64,000 nucleotides of DNA from Bradyrhizobium sp. CB3481 (GCF_029714305.1 NZ_CP121647.1:1074501-1138500), one strand, 5' to 3'; positions 9,381-16,661 are shown, counted from the stretch's first letter. The notes: generated from the sequence alone by a model not told the origin. Numbers and translations are program-made.

Positions 9381-9880
9381 CGGCATCGGCCCTGATCATC
9401 GACGTCACGCTGTGGGGTTCGGTCGCACTCCTCGGATTCATGGCGTGGCGGCGCGGCCGCGTCGTGCTGGTGTCGTCGGTGCGCGAAGGCTCGATGGACT
9501 TCATCAACATCGTGCCGCGCATTGCGCTCGGTGTGATCGGCTCGGGCTACATCGCCGCCGTCATCCCACCGGAGGTGATCACCGGCTGGCTCGGCCCCGA
9601 CAGTGGCTGGCTCGGCGTCCTGACCGCAGTAATCGCCGGCGCGGCCACGCCGGGCGGCCCGGTGGTCGGTTTTTCGATCGGCGCGGTGGCGCTCAAGGTC
9701 GGCGGCGGATCGCCGCAGGTAATCGCCTATGTCGTCGCCTGGGCGCTGTTCGCCTTCCAGCGCATGATCCTCTGGGAAATCCCGTTCATGCCGGCGAAAT
9801 TCGTCTGGTTTCGCGCCGCGGTCTCGCTGCCGTTTCCGTTTCTCGCGGCAGCGATCGCGATGGCGATCGGCAAACCGTGA
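9377..9880 (+). CDS. Permease half-gene B (UPF0718/ArsP-like)
   Basis: 167-residue membrane protein starting at the ATG that overlaps the previous stop codon. It repeats the layout of half A: NIVPRIALGVIGSGYIAAVIP, WLGPDSGWLGVL, then GAATPGGPVVGFSIGAVAL and a final pair of hydrophobic segments. The shared GPxSG and PGGP motifs in both halves suggest gene A and gene B form a heterodimer equivalent to one full-length two-repeat permease. A longer upstream extension of the frame runs inside gene A and is unlikely to be used. Confidence 0.7.
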   Translation: MTASALIIDVTLWGSVALLGFMAWRRGRVVLVSSVREGSMDFINIVPRIALGVIGSGYIAAVIPPEVITGWLGPDSGWLGVLTAVIAGAATPGGPVVGFSIGAVALKVGGGSPQVIAYVVAWALFAFQRMILWEIPFMPAKFVWFRAAVSLPFPFLAAAIAMAIGKP

Positions 9881-9940
9881 GGTCAGGCGCGGCTGGCCAC
9901 AAGGCTTCCAATGAGACGCTGAAATCACTATGTTTACAGG

Positions 9941-10168
9941 ATGACCCGCTTGTTCGAACAGGCTGTTGAGGCCGTCTCCGCCCTGCCCGAGGAGGCGCAG
10001 GATGATCTTGCGCGAATTCTGCTGCAGCTCGCGGGCGTGGATCAGCCGCCCTATGAACTGACGCCGGAGGAGGCCGCCGACCTCGATGCTTCGCTGGCGG
10101 AAGCCGCGCAGGGGGAGTTCGCGACGGATGATGAAGTCCGCGCGGTATGGGCGAAGCATGGGCTGTGA
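9941..10168 (+). CDS. Antitoxin-like protein of a ParDE/RelBE-type module
   Basis: 75-residue acidic protein (LFEQAVEAVSALPEEAQDD; ELTPEEAADLDASLAEAAQ; ATDDEVRAVWAKHGL). The helical N-terminus, the 'LTPEE...DLDASLAEA' middle and the C-terminal 'F.TDDEVRAVWAKHG' are typical of small antitoxins or addiction-module components that sit in front of ParE/RelE toxins. Its stop overlaps the GTG start of the toxin frame by four bases, the usual translational coupling. The antitoxin is intact although its toxin partner is broken. Confidence 0.75.
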   Translation: MTRLFEQAVEAVSALPEEAQDDLARILLQLAGVDQPPYELTPEEAADLDASLAEAAQGEFATDDEVRAVWAKHGL

Positions 10169-10453
10169 AGGTCCGTTACACACGCCGGGCGCTGCGCCAG
10201 CTTGCCGAAATTCTCGACTACATTGACGCACGTTCGCCGCAAGGCGCAGACAACGTCAAGCGGCGGCTCAACGCCGTGATCGATCTGCTCGCACAACATC
10301 CGAATTCCGGACGCCTTACCCGCAGGGAAGGCATCCGCAAGGCGGTGGCAAGGCCGTATCCGAAGGCCGTATCCGTATGTGATTTTCTATCGGCCCGATG
10401 CAAGCGGCATTGTCGTCCACGGGATCAGGCATGCCGCACGCAGACCGCTTTAG
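10165..10453 (+). pseudogene. ParE/RelE-family toxin, frameshifted by a 13-bp tandem duplication
   Basis: From the GTG at 10165 the frame reads as a ParE/RelE fold toxin: VKVRYTRRALRQLAEILDYI, then ARSPQGADNVKRRLNAVIDL and HPNSGRLTRREGIRKAVARPYP. At 10350-10375 a 13-base unit (AAGGCCGTATCCG) is present twice in tandem and shifts the frame. Removing one unit restores PYPYVIFYRPDASGIVVHGI followed by RHAARRPL and a stop at 10451, giving 91 residues, a normal toxin length. As written the frame runs on to 10710 with unrelated sequence. The C-terminal strand that completes the toxin core is lost, so the product is probably inactive. Confidence 0.8.
10350..10375 (+). repeat. 13-bp perfect tandem duplication inside the toxin gene
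   Basis: AAGGCCGTATCCG occurs at 10350-10362 and again at 10363-10375 without any difference. Because 13 is not a multiple of 3, it changes the reading frame of the toxin gene. Confidence 0.95.
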
Positions 10454-10476
10454 CAGCGTCGATTTATGAACTTCGT

Positions 10477-10968
10477 CTAGTTCGGGTTCAGTTGGACCGC
10501 AGGTCTGCCGCCGACCATCGTCTTCGCCGCAATCCAGCTCGCAAGCAGGGCCAGCCACGCCGCGCACATTACGGCCAGCGGGTGGGACGGCAGACCCGTC
10601 GCGGGCCACAATTCCCAAAGCCAGTAGGCTTGCGCGATCCCAGGCAGCAGGAAGGTCGCGACCAGGCCTTGGATACTGGTGCCGACGGGAGCCATCATCA
10701 GCATGCTTAGATGGAGCACGGGCGTGAGCAGGAACAGTAGGGCCTGGGAAATGGCGCGGATCGATTGCCAGTTCAGGCCCTGCAGGGAATGCGCGAACGT
10801 GTAGGCGCCGACGAAGACGATGAGGCCGGCGAGAAAGCCGTCGGGCCTATAGTGGTAAACGGCCAGGGCGCCGATGCCGATGGCCAGAAAATCGACCAGC
10901 CACGCGCGCAGGCTGTAGCTGCGCTCGGGATCGGCAGGACGGTTCGTTAGGGTGGCCGCTTGGGTCAT
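10477..10968 (-). CDS. Hypothetical multi-pass membrane protein
   Basis: 163 residues from the ATG at 10968; an in-frame ATG at 10989 would add seven. There are roughly four hydrophobic segments (FLAIGIGALAVYHY, FLAGLIVFVGAYTFA, ALLFLLTPVLHLSMLMM, AVMCAAWLALLASWIA) and no recognised family motif. It lies head-to-head with the zinc operon: the two starts are about 110 bases apart and share the region holding the Zur-box-like palindrome, so zinc-dependent control is possible but not shown. Its 3' end faces the broken toxin gene. Confidence 0.6.
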   Translation of the reverse strand: MTQAATLTNRPADPERSYSLRAWLVDFLAIGIGALAVYHYRPDGFLAGLIVFVGAYTFAHSLQGLNWQSIRAISQALLFLLTPVLHLSMLMMAPVGTSIQGLVATFLLPGIAQAYWLWELWPATGLPSHPLAVMCAAWLALLASWIAAKTMVGGRPAVQLNPN

Positions 10969-11054
10969 CGCGCTAATTGGTCGCCCCATCCGGTGGCCGC
11001 GTTCAAGCCCGTCCGGCGCCAGGTCCGCGGTGTTGCCGGCACATGGACTCCCGT

Positions 11055-11073
11055 AATGTTATATTATAACGTC
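11055..11073. promoter_or_regulatory. Zur-box-like palindrome upstream of the zinc operon
   Basis: AATGTTATATTATAACGTC contains the perfect palindrome GTTATA-T-TATAAC (11058-11070). This closely matches the known Zur operator core (ATGTTATANTATAACAT). It is an AT-rich island in very GC-rich DNA, lies six bases before the first operon ATG and could overlap a -10 element. Zinc-loaded Zur bound here would block transcription of the importer. Confidence 0.75.
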
Positions 11074-11078
11074 TTTCC

Positions 11079-11258
11079 ATGCCGCATTTGCATACCCATG
11101 ACCACGCCCATTACGCCCATTCCCATGGTCCGGCGACGCCCCATCCGGCGCAGGCGGCGCCCTGGTCGATCCTGCGGATGACGGTCGCCGCCCGCCTCGC
11201 TGCGGCCCTGGCGGTCTCGGCCGCGCTGTGGGCCGTCGTGCTGGTCGCGATGAGGTGA
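11079..11258 (+). CDS. 59-residue His-rich single-pass membrane protein in the zinc operon
   Basis: Starts MPHLHTHDHAHYAHSHG, with eight histidines in the first 22 residues in an alternating HxHxHxH pattern. A Pro/Ala linker (PATPHPAQAAPW) and one hydrophobic helix (ARLAAALAVSAALWAVVLVA) follow, ending MR. It has no recognised family. It begins six bases after the Zur-like box and ends two bases before znuC, whose ribosome site (GAGGTGAG) overlaps its last codons, so it is the first gene of the operon. It resembles CbtB only in having a single helix plus His cluster, but the cluster here is N-terminal. Likely role, by inference: zinc binding or delivery near the ZnuBC importer. No Shine-Dalgarno is visible, consistent with a leaderless transcript. 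Confidence 0.65.
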   Translation: MPHLHTHDHAHYAHSHGPATPHPAQAAPWSILRMTVAARLAAALAVSAALWAVVLVAMR

Positions 11259-11260
11259 GC

Positions 11261-12016
11261 ATGGCGGCGCAGCTCAATCTCCACAACGTCACGCTGGGCT
11301 ATGACCGCCATCCGGCGGTGCATCATCTCACCGGCGAGGTGGCCGCTGGCGCGCTGCTGGCGGTGATCGGGCCGAACGGCGCCGGCAAGTCGACGCTGTT
11401 TCGCGGGCTCGCCGGAATCCTGAAGCCGCTCTCCGGATCGATCGATCTCGGCGGCCTCGATGTCAGAGACATCGCCTATCTGCCGCAGAGCGTCGATATC
11501 GACCGCAGCTTTCCGATCTCGGTGTTCGATTTCGTCGGCACCGGCCTGTGGCGATCCATCGGGTTTTTCGGCGGCATGGGAAAGCCGGCGCAGGGCAAGA
11601 TCACAAGAGCGCTCGCCGCCGTCGGCCTCAACGGGTTTGAAAGCCGTTCGATCGGCACACTGTCGGGCGGCCAGACCCAGCGCATGCTGTTTGCGCGTGT
11701 GCTGCTGCAGGATGCGCGCCTGATTGTGCTCGATGAACCCTTCAACGCCATCGACACCAAGACCTCGGCCGATCTGCTGGCGCTGGTGAAGCGCTGGCAC
11801 GGCGAGGGCCGTACTGTATTGGCGGCGCTGCACGACATGGAGCTGGTGCGCGACCATTTTCCCGAAACCTTGCTGCTCGCGCGCGGGCCGGTGGCGTGGG
11901 GCCCGACCGCCGAGGTGCTTAACGCCGAAAACCTGATGGTCGCCTTGCGGATGTGCGAGGCGTTCGACGACAGCGCCGCCGCCTGCGCCGACGATTTGCC
12001 GTCGCGGGCCGCCTGA
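11261..12016 (+). CDS. znuC: Zinc ABC transporter ATP-binding protein ZnuC
   Basis: 251-residue ATPase energising metal uptake. Walker A is GPNGAGKST (residues 37-45), the signature is LSGGQTQRMLFARVLL, Walker B is LIVLDEPFNAI and the H-loop His is in LAALHDMELV. Start placed at the ATG with GAGGTGAG just upstream; an upstream in-frame GTG inside the preceding gene is less likely. Its stop overlaps the znuB start (TGATG). The zinc assignment rests on the Zur-like box, the adjoining His-rich and G3E genes, and the ligand set of the binding protein; manganese cannot be fully excluded from this subunit alone. Confidence 0.9.
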   Translation: MAAQLNLHNVTLGYDRHPAVHHLTGEVAAGALLAVIGPNGAGKSTLFRGLAGILKPLSGSIDLGGLDVRDIAYLPQSVDIDRSFPISVFDFVGTGLWRSIGFFGGMGKPAQGKITRALAAVGLNGFESRSIGTLSGGQTQRMLFARVLLQDARLIVLDEPFNAIDTKTSADLLALVKRWHGEGRTVLAALHDMELVRDHFPETLLLARGPVAWGPTAEVLNAENLMVALRMCEAFDDSAAACADDLPSRAA

Positions 12017-12885
12017 TGCTGTACGACGCGCTGATCGCGCCCTTCACCGAATTCGAGTTCATGCGCCGCGCGCTCGCCGCCGTGGTCGCGCTCGCGCTTG
12101 GCGCCGCGCCGATCGGCGTTTTCTTGATGCTGCGGCGGATGAGCCTCGTCGGCGACGCCATGGCGCATGCGATCCTGCCGGGCGCGGCGATCGGCTTCCT
12201 CGTCTCCGGCCTCAATCTGTTCGCGATGACGACCGGCGGGCTGATCGCGGGCTTCACGGTCGCGCTGCTTGCCGGCCTGGTCGCGCGCAATACCGAGCTG
12301 AAGGAGGATGCCTCGCTCGCGACCTTCTACTTGGTTTCGCTCGCGCTTGGCGTCACCATCGTTTCCGTCAAGGGCACCAATATCGATCTTCTGCACGTGC
12401 TGTTCGGCAACATTCTGGCCATGGACGACCAGACGCTGCTCGTGATCGCCTTCAATGCGACGATCACGCTGCTGGTGATGGCGATCATCTACCGTCCCCT
12501 GGTGATCGAATGCGTCGACCCGGTATTCCTGCGCACGGTCAGCCGCGCCGGCGCGCCTGCGCATCTGGCATTCCTGGCCCTCGTCGTGATCAATCTCGTC
12601 AACGGCTTTCACGCGCTCGGCACCTTGCTCGGCGTCGGCCTGATGATCCTCCCCGCCGGCATCGCGCGGTTCTGGTCGCGCGACATCACCGGCATGATCT
12701 GCATCGCGGTCGCCAGCGCGATCGTGTCAGGCTATGCCGGGCTGGTGCTGTCGTTCCAGACCACGATCCCTTCAGGCCCCGCGATCATCCTGATTGCTGC
12801 CGGGCTCTACGTGGTGTCGCTGCTGTTCGGATCCGTCAGCGGCCTTATCCGGCAGATGTTCCCCGGCCGGCATTTGGAGGCATAG
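12016..12885 (+). CDS. znuB: Zinc ABC transporter permease ZnuB
   Basis: 289-residue inner-membrane permease of the ABC-3 family with about eight or nine hydrophobic segments. Family motifs include the N-terminal FMRRALAAVVALALGAAPIG, RRMSLVGDAMAHAILPGAAIG (the conserved 'LxGDAxxHAxLPG' coupling region) and the late GVGLMILPAGIARFW. Start overlaps the znuC stop by one base, so translation is coupled. It would form the homodimeric channel receiving zinc from the periplasmic binding protein encoded next. Confidence 0.92.
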   Translation: MLYDALIAPFTEFEFMRRALAAVVALALGAAPIGVFLMLRRMSLVGDAMAHAILPGAAIGFLVSGLNLFAMTTGGLIAGFTVALLAGLVARNTELKEDASLATFYLVSLALGVTIVSVKGTNIDLLHVLFGNILAMDDQTLLVIAFNATITLLVMAIIYRPLVIECVDPVFLRTVSRAGAPAHLAFLALVVINLVNGFHALGTLLGVGLMILPAGIARFWSRDITGMICIAVASAIVSGYAGLVLSFQTTIPSGPAIILIAAGLYVVSLLFGSVSGLIRQMFPGRHLEA

Positions 12886-12887
12886 CG

Positions 12888-13757
12888 ATGATCCGGCTTT
12901 GGCTCGTCGCTCTCGCGATGTTCATCGCTACTGGGTCCGCGCGAGGGTCAGAGCGGCTCAACGTCGTCGCCAGCTTCTCGATCCTCGGCGATTTCGTCCG
13001 CAATGTCGGCGGCGATCGGGTCAGCGTCACGACACTGGTAGGACCCGACAGCGACGCGCATGTCTATACGCCGACGCCGGCTGACGCCAAGAAGATCGCC
13101 GATGCCAGGCTGATCTTCGTCAACGGTCTCGGTTTCGAAGGCTGGCTGCCGCGGCTGGTGCAATCCGCCGGCAGCAAGGCGAAGATTGTCACCGCGAGCG
13201 ATGGCATCTCTCCCCTCCGGTTGGGGTCGGCCGCCGATCCCCATGCCTGGCAGTCGGTCACCAATGCGAAGGTCTATGTCGCCAATATCAGCCTCGCGCT
13301 CTCGGCCGCCGATCCAGCCTCTGCCGAGGAGTTCATGAAGAATACGCAGGCCTATATTGAACAGCTCGATGCGCTCGACCGCGAGGTCCGCGACGCCATC
13401 GCAAAGCTGCCGGAGGGCCGGCGCAAAGTGATCTCGACCCACAACGCCTTTGGCTATTTCGCCGCTAGTTATGGTATCGAGTTCATCGCGCCGCTCGGCG
13501 TCTCCACCGAATCCGAACCGAGTGCGCGGGACATCGCCAAAATCATCACTCAGATCAAGGCGGCCAAAATACCGGCGGTGTTCCTCGAAAATATCACCGA
13601 CCCCCGCCTGATGGGCCGGATCTCGGCCGAGACCGGCGCCAGGATCGGCGGAACACTCTATTCGGACAGTCTAACGGGCGAAAAGGGCGATTCTCCCACT
13701 TACATTGCGATGGTCAGGCACAATATAAAGGCCCTGACCGGCGCGCTGAGCCCATAG
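12888..13757 (+). CDS. znuA: Periplasmic zinc-binding protein (ZnuA/AztC-like)
   Basis: 289-residue cluster A-I (TroA-like) solute-binding protein with a cleavable signal peptide (LWLVALAMFIATGSARG). Metal ligands can be placed as His58 (DAHVYTPTP), His119 (ADPHAWQSV), His185 (STHNAFGYF) and Asp260 (YSDSL), a 3 His + 1 Asp set typical of the zinc subgroup. It lacks the long His/Asp-rich loop of E. coli ZnuA, as in AztC-type proteins. The missing loop makes the His-rich first protein of the operon more interesting as a separate metal collector. Starts two bases after znuB. Confidence 0.9.
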   Translation: MIRLWLVALAMFIATGSARGSERLNVVASFSILGDFVRNVGGDRVSVTTLVGPDSDAHVYTPTPADAKKIADARLIFVNGLGFEGWLPRLVQSAGSKAKIVTASDGISPLRLGSAADPHAWQSVTNAKVYVANISLALSAADPASAEEFMKNTQAYIEQLDALDREVRDAIAKLPEGRRKVISTHNAFGYFAASYGIEFIAPLGVSTESEPSARDIAKIITQIKAAKIPAVFLENITDPRLMGRISAETGARIGGTLYSDSLTGEKGDSPTYIAMVRHNIKALTGALSP

Positions 13758-13812
13758 GGCAGGGGCCTCCCTGCCTGCCGGCGCGTCCCAAATTTTCCGC
13801 TCCGGAGCGATT

Positions 13813-14868
13813 ATGTCTGAACTTTCGTCCCAAAAAATTCCAGTGACCGTGCTGACGGGCTATCTCGGCGCCGGCAAGACCACGCTGCTCAACCGCATCC
13901 TGTCGGAAAACCACGGCAAGAAATACGCCGTCATCGTCAATGAATTCGGCGAGATCGGCATCGACAACGACCTCATCATCGGCGCCGATGAGGAAGTGTT
14001 CGAGATGAACAATGGCTGCGTCTGCTGCACCGTACGCGGCGATCTCGTCCGCATCATGGATGGGTTGATGAAGCGCAAGGGCAAGTTCGACGCCATCATC
14101 GTCGAGACCACGGGGCTCGCCGATCCGGCCCCCGTGGCGCAGACCTTCTTCGTCGACGAGGACGTGCAGAGGAACGCGCGGCTCGACGCCGTCGTGACGG
14201 TGGCCGATGCGAAGTGGCTGAGCGACCGCCTGAAGGATGCGCCGGAAGCCAAGAACCAGATCGCGTTTGCCGACGTCATCGTGCTCAACAAGACCGATCT
14301 CGTCTCCAAGCCGGAGCTCGCCGAGGTCGAGGCCCGCATCCGCGGCATCAACCCTTACGCAAAGCTGCACCGCACCGAGCGCTGCAAGGTGGCGCTGGCT
14401 GACGTACTGGAGCGCGGCGCGTTCGACCTCGACCGCATCCTGGAGATCGAGCCGGAATTCCTCGATGCCGGCGACGACCATCATCACCACGATCATGATC
14501 ATCATCATGACCACGACCACCACCATGATCACAGCCACAGCCATGGCGGGTTGAAGCACTATCACGACGAGGACATGCAGTCGCTCTCGCTGCGCTCGGA
14601 CAAGCCGCTCGATCCCACAATCTTCATGCCCTGGCTGCAAAACCTCGTCGCCACAGAGGGCCAAAAGATTCTGCGTTCGAAGGGCATCCTCGCTTTCGCC
14701 GACGACGACGATCGCTACGTCTTCCAGGGCGTGCACATGATGCTGGAAGGCGATCATCAGCGGAAGTGGAAGGAAGGCGAGCCGCGCGAAAGCCGTGTCG
14801 TCTTCATCGGCCGCGAGTTGCCGGAAAAGACGATCCGCGAAGGTTTTGAAGCCTGTATCGTTATGTGA
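13813..14868 (+). CDS. COG0523 G3E GTPase (CobW/ZagA-like metallochaperone) with His tract
   Basis: 351-residue cytosolic GTPase. Walker A GYLGAGKT is at residues 16-23, the metal-binding CxCC motif is Cys69-Cys72 (NNGCVCCTVRGD), the switch region holds VETTGLADPAP, and the guanine motif is NKTD (159-162). Residues 221-251 form a tract in which nearly every residue is His or Asp, ending HSHSHGG, before the C-terminal CobW_C domain. Proteins of this subgroup hand zinc to client enzymes under zinc starvation. It lies 55 bases after znuA with no Zur-like box between, so it is read as part of the operon. Confidence 0.92.
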   Translation: MSELSSQKIPVTVLTGYLGAGKTTLLNRILSENHGKKYAVIVNEFGEIGIDNDLIIGADEEVFEMNNGCVCCTVRGDLVRIMDGLMKRKGKFDAIIVETTGLADPAPVAQTFFVDEDVQRNARLDAVVTVADAKWLSDRLKDAPEAKNQIAFADVIVLNKTDLVSKPELAEVEARIRGINPYAKLHRTERCKVALADVLERGAFDLDRILEIEPEFLDAGDDHHHHDHDHHHDHDHHHDHSHSHGGLKHYHDEDMQSLSLRSDKPLDPTIFMPWLQNLVATEGQKILRSKGILAFADDDDRYVFQGVHMMLEGDHQRKWKEGEPRESRVVFIGRELPEKTIREGFEACIVM

Positions 14869-14887
14869 GGCGAAGAAGATCGAACTC

Positions 14888-15892
14888 ATGTCTTCCGAAC
14901 AGCTCTCAATAGCATCTATGACCGACCGCGTGAAACCCGTCGCGGTCGGCGCGCCGGTCGCCGCGGTGCACTTTCTCGGCGATGTCGCCGCCTTCGTCTG
15001 CGCGGAGGAGAAGGTCGCGCTCGCCGGCGTTGATGGCGAAGTCTCGCGCACCGACGTGCATGGCGGTGCCATCCTCTGTACGGCGTCCGATGGCAAGCGA
15101 GTAGTCACCGGCGGCGATGACGGCAAGGTCGTCGCGTTGAATGCCAAGGGCGAAACGTCCGTGCTCGCGACCGACGCCAAGCGGCGCTGGATCGACAACG
15201 TTGCGCTGCATTCCGACGGCACCGTGGCATGGTCGGCTGGCAAGACCGCATTCATCCGCAGCGCAAAGGGCGAGGAGAAGAGTTTTGATGCGCCTTCGAC
15301 CGTGGGCGGACTGGCGTTTGCGCCGAAGGGCCTGCGCGTCGCAGTGGCCCATTACAACGGCGTGACGCTTTGGTTTCCCAACATGGCGGCGAAGCCGGAA
15401 TTCCTGGAATGGGCCGGCTCGCATCTTTCCGTGACCTTCAGTCCGGATAACAAGTTCCTCGTCACCGCCATGCATGAGCCGGCGCTGCACGGCTGGCGGC
15501 TCGCCGACAACAGACACATGCGGATGAGCGGCTATCCCGGCCGCGTCCGCTCGATGTCGTGGAGCGCCGGCGGCAAGGGGCTCGCCACCTCGGGCGCGGA
15601 CACCGTGATCATCTGGCCGTTCAACAGCAAGGATGGTCCGATGGGTAAGCAGCCCGCGATGCTGGCGCCGTTGCAAGCGCGCGTCTCCTCAGTCGCCTGT
15701 CATCCGAAGCAGGAGTTCATGGCGGCCGGGTATAGCGACGGCACCATCCTGATCGTGCGTTATGAGGATGGCGCGGAAATTCTGGTGCGCCGCAATGGCA
15801 GCGAGCCAGTCTCCGCGCTCGGCTGGAACGCGAAAGGCACGCTGCTGGCTTTCGGCACCGAGGATGGCGACGCCGGGATGATGGAATTCTAG
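14888..15892 (+). CDS. WD40-type beta-propeller protein of the zinc operon
   Basis: 334 residues with degenerate WD40 blades, clearest in the second half: VRSMSWSAGGKGLATSGAD-TVIIWPF, VSSVACHPKQEFMAAGYSDG and VSALGWNAKGTLLAFGTEDG. No signal peptide is visible, so it should be cytosolic, where the G3E GTPase acts. It starts 20 bases after the GTPase gene, so it looks like the last gene of the zinc operon. An alternative start is the ATG at 14918. In AztABCD systems a secreted beta-propeller (AztD) is a zinc chaperone; a cytosolic propeller beside a G3E GTPase is a different arrangement. Its function is not known to me. Confidence 0.75.
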   Translation: MSSEQLSIASMTDRVKPVAVGAPVAAVHFLGDVAAFVCAEEKVALAGVDGEVSRTDVHGGAILCTASDGKRVVTGGDDGKVVALNAKGETSVLATDAKRRWIDNVALHSDGTVAWSAGKTAFIRSAKGEEKSFDAPSTVGGLAFAPKGLRVAVAHYNGVTLWFPNMAAKPEFLEWAGSHLSVTFSPDNKFLVTAMHEPALHGWRLADNRHMRMSGYPGRVRSMSWSAGGKGLATSGADTVIIWPFNSKDGPMGKQPAMLAPLQARVSSVACHPKQEFMAAGYSDGTILIVRYEDGAEILVRRNGSEPVSALGWNAKGTLLAFGTEDGDAGMMEF

Positions 15893-15911
15893 GCATAGGG
15901 CGTCATGAATC

Positions 15912-16012
15912 CCTCATGGTGAGGAGGCGCGTTAGCGCCGTCTCGAACCATGAGGCCCAGACGGGCCTGCATCCTTCGAGACGCGGCGAAGACGCCGCTC
16001 CTCAGGATGAGG
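15912..16012. repeat. Dispersed repeat, CCTCATGGTGA...AGGATGAGG family (copy 2)
   Basis: CCTCATGGTGAGGAGGCGC at the start and CTCCTCAGGATGAGG at the end, with internal GTCTCGAACCATGAGGCC and ATCCTTCGAGACG. The same element as 4563-4693 without the nested hairpin. It lies just after the zinc operon and could end its transcript. Confidence 0.75.
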
Positions 16013-16088
16013 GGCTTGAGCAGGTTCCGCGCGGAACCATGCGTCCGGCCGGCCGTTGATCCGCGAAATGATTTCGTGGGTGAACGAT

Positions 16089-16427
16089 ATGCCTGCCGAT
16101 GAACGCCAACGCCAATACCGACGGGATATGCTGGCCGCGTCCACATTGATCGCAGCCGGTCTTGTCGTATCCGTGCTTTCGCTGACCGAAATCATGGCAG
16201 GCGATTCCGTGCACATCGCGCAGGCGACGCCGCCGACACAATCGACGCCCGGCGCGGAAACCAAACCGTCCGGGCCGCCGCCCGAGCCACCCACGACCGG
16301 CCAGCGCCCTTCGGATACCCCGCCGCAGCCGGCCCGGCCTGATCCGGACGCGCAGAAACAGGGCGCTCAGCCCGCGCTGCCGCCCGCACCGGCGGAGAAG
16401 ACCGCGCCGCCGATCCGGGAGAAATGA
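16089..16427 (+). CDS. Small membrane-anchored proline-rich protein, hypothetical
   Basis: 112 residues from the ATG at 16089 (upstream in-frame ATG at 16068). A basic N-terminus (ERQRQYRRDMLA) leads into one hydrophobic segment (STLIAAGLVVSVLSL). A long low-complexity tail rich in Pro, Ala and Thr follows (PPTQSTPGAETKPS; PAEKTAPPIREK). It is probably inner-membrane anchored with a periplasmic disordered tail. No family recognised. Coding is supported by strong GC at third positions and the sensible topology. Confidence 0.5.
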   Translation: MPADERQRQYRRDMLAASTLIAAGLVVSVLSLTEIMAGDSVHIAQATPPTQSTPGAETKPSGPPPEPPTTGQRPSDTPPQPARPDPDAQKQGAQPALPPAPAEKTAPPIREK

Positions 16428-16468
16428 TCCCACTTTTGCGATGCCGATTGTGCAATCGCAAAATCGTG

Positions 16469-16488
16469 GGCCGCGAAAAGTCGCGGCC
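16469..16488. terminator. Strong hairpin after the small proline-rich gene
   Basis: GGCCGCGA-AAAG-TCGCGGCC, an 8-bp perfect stem with a 4-base loop, preceded by a looser hairpin (TTTTGCGAT / AATCGCAAAA). No T-run follows, so termination is only a guess. Confidence 0.35.
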
Positions 16489-16661
16489 ATGCGTAATGGT
16501 GCGCCGTTGCGGCCATATCGCCCCGTTCGTCCGCATCAATTGGTAGCAGACGGTCAGGACGCTGCCCCCGAACGCCTTGTGTTGATCCCCAACAAGCGGT
16601 TAGGCTTGCGGCAACAACAGCCGGCAGGTCGAACAATGGCCGGCACGCCAGGGAGTGACGC

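Noticed and set aside
10147..10710. Long continuous frame through the toxin gene and beyond
   Set aside because: Beyond 10375 it is the frameshifted tail created by the 13-bp duplication and antisense to the membrane-protein gene; it has no family features.
11098..11181. Frame starting MTTPITPIPMVRRRP upstream of znuC
   Set aside because: Overlaps the His-rich frame in another phase, is basic and lacks structure; the His-rich frame fits the gap to znuC exactly and ends at its ribosome site.
14480..14545. Dense CAT/CAC stretch that looks like a simple DNA repeat
   Set aside because: It is the in-frame His/Asp tract of the G3E GTPase; the equivalent stretch near 33225-33360 is the NicO His loop. 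Codons vary (CAT/CAC, GAC/GAT), so no perfect microsatellite.
13714..15255. 513-residue minus-strand frame opposite the COG0523 GTPase
   Set aside because: Shadow frame; the plus strand has GTPase motifs, a His tract and a WD40 gene.
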